From Macrotis lagotis (lineage: Eukaryota; Chordata; Mammalia; Peramelemorphia; Peramelidae), in contig NC_133662.1 in the NCBI RefSeq assembly GCF_037893015.1, positions 204,487,696-204,551,695 on the forward strand: a stretch of 64,000 nucleotides of DNA, given 5' to 3'. The notes beneath the pieces were generated by a model, which was not told where the DNA came from, ran no database searches, and saw nothing but the letters and a program-made list of their open reading frames with translations. The number at the start of each line of letters is the position of its first letter. Position 1 is the first letter of the stretch. Positions 1-64,000 of this stretch are shown here, one piece after another. The position numbers and the translations under genes were made by a program.

Positions 1-204
1 ATAAAATTCATATCTTCCTTCTGAAGGTGACAGTTACAACAAACTTGGGTTCAAAAATAAAAGATATTCTGAATGACAAATGTTCAGTTTGTAGTCTCGG
101 TTTTTACAAGTATACTCTTTCATGATAAAAGACCAGGTGAAAATGAGTCAATGGAATCTTGTGTCAATTAATTTAACAATGAAAATAAGAAATAATAACA
201 AACA

Positions 205-210
205 TTTATT
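205..210 (-). promoter_or_regulatory. COL11A1: Candidate distal polyadenylation signal of COL11A1
   Basis: AATAAA on the minus strand, about 1.47 kb downstream of the stop codon. It is the farthest of several AATAAA hexamers in the UTR, and I favour it only because the recalled human UTR length is similar. Earlier hexamers could give shorter isoforms. Confidence 0.3.
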
Positions 211-1029
211 TTCAAGTCTTACATATATTATGAAAAAAATAGTTACAAAAGGATTGTGTTTGTGAGGCTTGAATCTTAATTCTTATTGCATCTATTTGAA
301 AAAAAAATTCAGAGGGAAAAGAAACCAAATATGTAATTTTGATGGTGACTTGTATAAATTGAGTTTAAAAATAGGCTCTTTTAATGAATAGTCCACTCAT
401 ATGTTGCTTAGCAACTAGGTAGAATCATATGACCTATGGCCTTTATTTGAAAAAAATTAGAAATTATCATATTGGTAGGGGTGGGTATACACTATTTAGG
501 ACAATTACTTTTTGCAATCTGGTATCCAATTCAGGAAGTCAATGCTCATCATTGATTACTTAAAAAACACAACTAACGGCACAAATTTATAAATAATTTC
601 TTAGGTTGCAGTTTTAATATTAATGTGCATCAGAGAAGCACACTGAAAAAAATGTTCAGATGACATAGGAGGGGGGCAATGATAGAACTAACCTTTGACT
701 GCACAAAGAATGAAACAGATCTCTTTAAATAAAAGTACTTTTCATACACATTATTTTTCTACCCCAAAATATAAAGTTGCCTCCTTTAGGTATATACAGA
801 TTTATAATGAAATCCTGGATTCTGAAAAAACAAAAAAAAGTCTGAGGTATAGCACCATAGAACTTAACACCCTGGAGGATGCAGCTTCTGTTTGCAATTC
901 AACAAAGATAACAACAGCAGAGAAGAGTTGATTTGAGTGTATTGCCAAAGGTCTTCCAGTTTTTTGCCACCTGAGATTTTTTGGCGACTTCAAATAACAG
1001 AGCTCTTCAACATCAATATATACAAAGGG

Positions 1030-1078
1030 ATTTTATTATTATTATTATTAATTATTATTATTATTATTAATATTATTA
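1030..1078. repeat. ATT/TTA trinucleotide microsatellite in the 3' UTR
   Basis: Imperfect (ATT)n run with short interruptions. On the minus strand it would be transcribed as (AAU)n within the COL11A1 3' UTR. It includes an AATAAA hexamer at its right end in gene orientation. Confidence 0.85.
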
Positions 1079-1676
1079 ACCAGAAAATGGAGTTGGAGTC
1101 ACTGGAAATTACAGCTTTATTTCTCATAATACATACACAGTATTTGTTGCCATCAACAGAGTTTTGTAATTTTTATAAAGTTAGAGCCAGATGCAATTCG
1201 GAGACACATGCAAGTTTTGGAAATGGACAAAGAAAATAACAGTATAGTACTGTACATAAAATAATTACAATTTATTAAACACATCTTCTTAGCACCTCCT
1301 GTGATGGATGGGAAGGAGCACCATGTCTTTTCTATAAATATATTGGTTGTTGATGGATTTTCGTTTGTTTGTTGTTTTTTAAAAGAATAGCACCAAAGGA
1401 ATCCAAATAGGGGAAGGAGAGGAGAGAACAGGGAATGAAAAATCAACCCTAAGTTTTCCATCTCTGCCACAGTATACATGTCTTTCATGATTTTTGAATA
1501 ATTTTAAGTCATGTGATTCTGGCCCTACAAGGGCAACACATATTTTCTAAATTATACATACATACACAGCAAGACATTTTCTACACCATCCATATTCAAA
1601 ACTTGCATGTGGCATGAAGAGGGCTGCTGGTACCAAGATAAAATGTTTGTCCATTTATAAGTTCTTTGCCCTAATC

Positions 1677-64000
<62,324 letters not shown>

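Larger units (their letters stand above)
1..1676 (-). other. COL11A1: COL11A1 3' untranslated region and possibly downstream flank
   Basis: This stretch follows the stop codon on the minus strand. AATAAA signals on the minus strand (TTTATT on the plus strand) occur at 1271-1276, 1116-1121, 1032-1037, 442-447 and 205-210. The 3' UTR of human COL11A1 is about 1.5 kb as I recall, which would favour the 205-210 signal, but the sequence alone does not settle the end. It contains an ATT trinucleotide tract at 1030-1078. Short open frames here are AT-rich noise. Confidence 0.55.

Overview
The window is vertebrate nuclear DNA, AT-rich and mostly intron. I read it as a marsupial, probably an Australian one. 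The evidence is repeated copies of a tRNA-derived CORE-SINE with the marsupial head-to-tail layout, older MIR/Ther relatives, and a marsupial-style longer SINE carrying the 'CAAATGGGGTCA…GACTGAACAACAA' type tail. No primate, rodent or carnivore repeats were recognised. The family names come from recollection, not a database search.

The only host gene recognised is a clade-B fibrillar collagen on the minus strand, identified as COL11A1 (collagen XI alpha-1 chain). From right to left (5'->3' of the gene) the window holds the last 6 bases of one exon at the right edge, then 18 complete triple-helix exons between 58736 and 2627. These encode 402 residues, 134 uninterrupted Gly-X-Y triplets. After them come an assembly gap of exactly 100 Ns (2222-2321) and the terminal coding exon (1677-1823, 48 codons plus stop) followed by 3' UTR. 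Exon lengths are 54, 45, 90 or 108 bp, all exons are phase 0, each helix exon starts with a Gly codon, and all complete splice sites are GT/AG. Between the last helix exon and the terminal exon the protein jumps from mid-helix to the end of the C-propeptide. The 100-N gap must therefore stand for a much longer missing segment that carries the rest of the helix, the telopeptide and most of the C-propeptide (about 500 residues by recollection of the human protein).

Introns range from 87 bp (57047-57133) to about 10 kb (7399-17394). They hold CORE-SINEs (several with clear target-site duplications), many diverged MIR-like copies, two degraded L1 3' ends, a probable solo LTR (56128-56858), a long uncharacterised old repeat family, and numerous microsatellites. 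A nearly intact but nonsense-broken RPL21 processed pseudogene (48157-48725, plus strand) sits in the 9.5-kb intron 42850-52342.

No rRNA, functional tRNA, CRISPR, operon or new defence-type system is present. The most useful observations are the under-represented gap, the conserved integrin-motif exon, the RPL21 retrocopy, an exact 37-bp duplication in intronic DNA, and SINE insertions with readable duplications.
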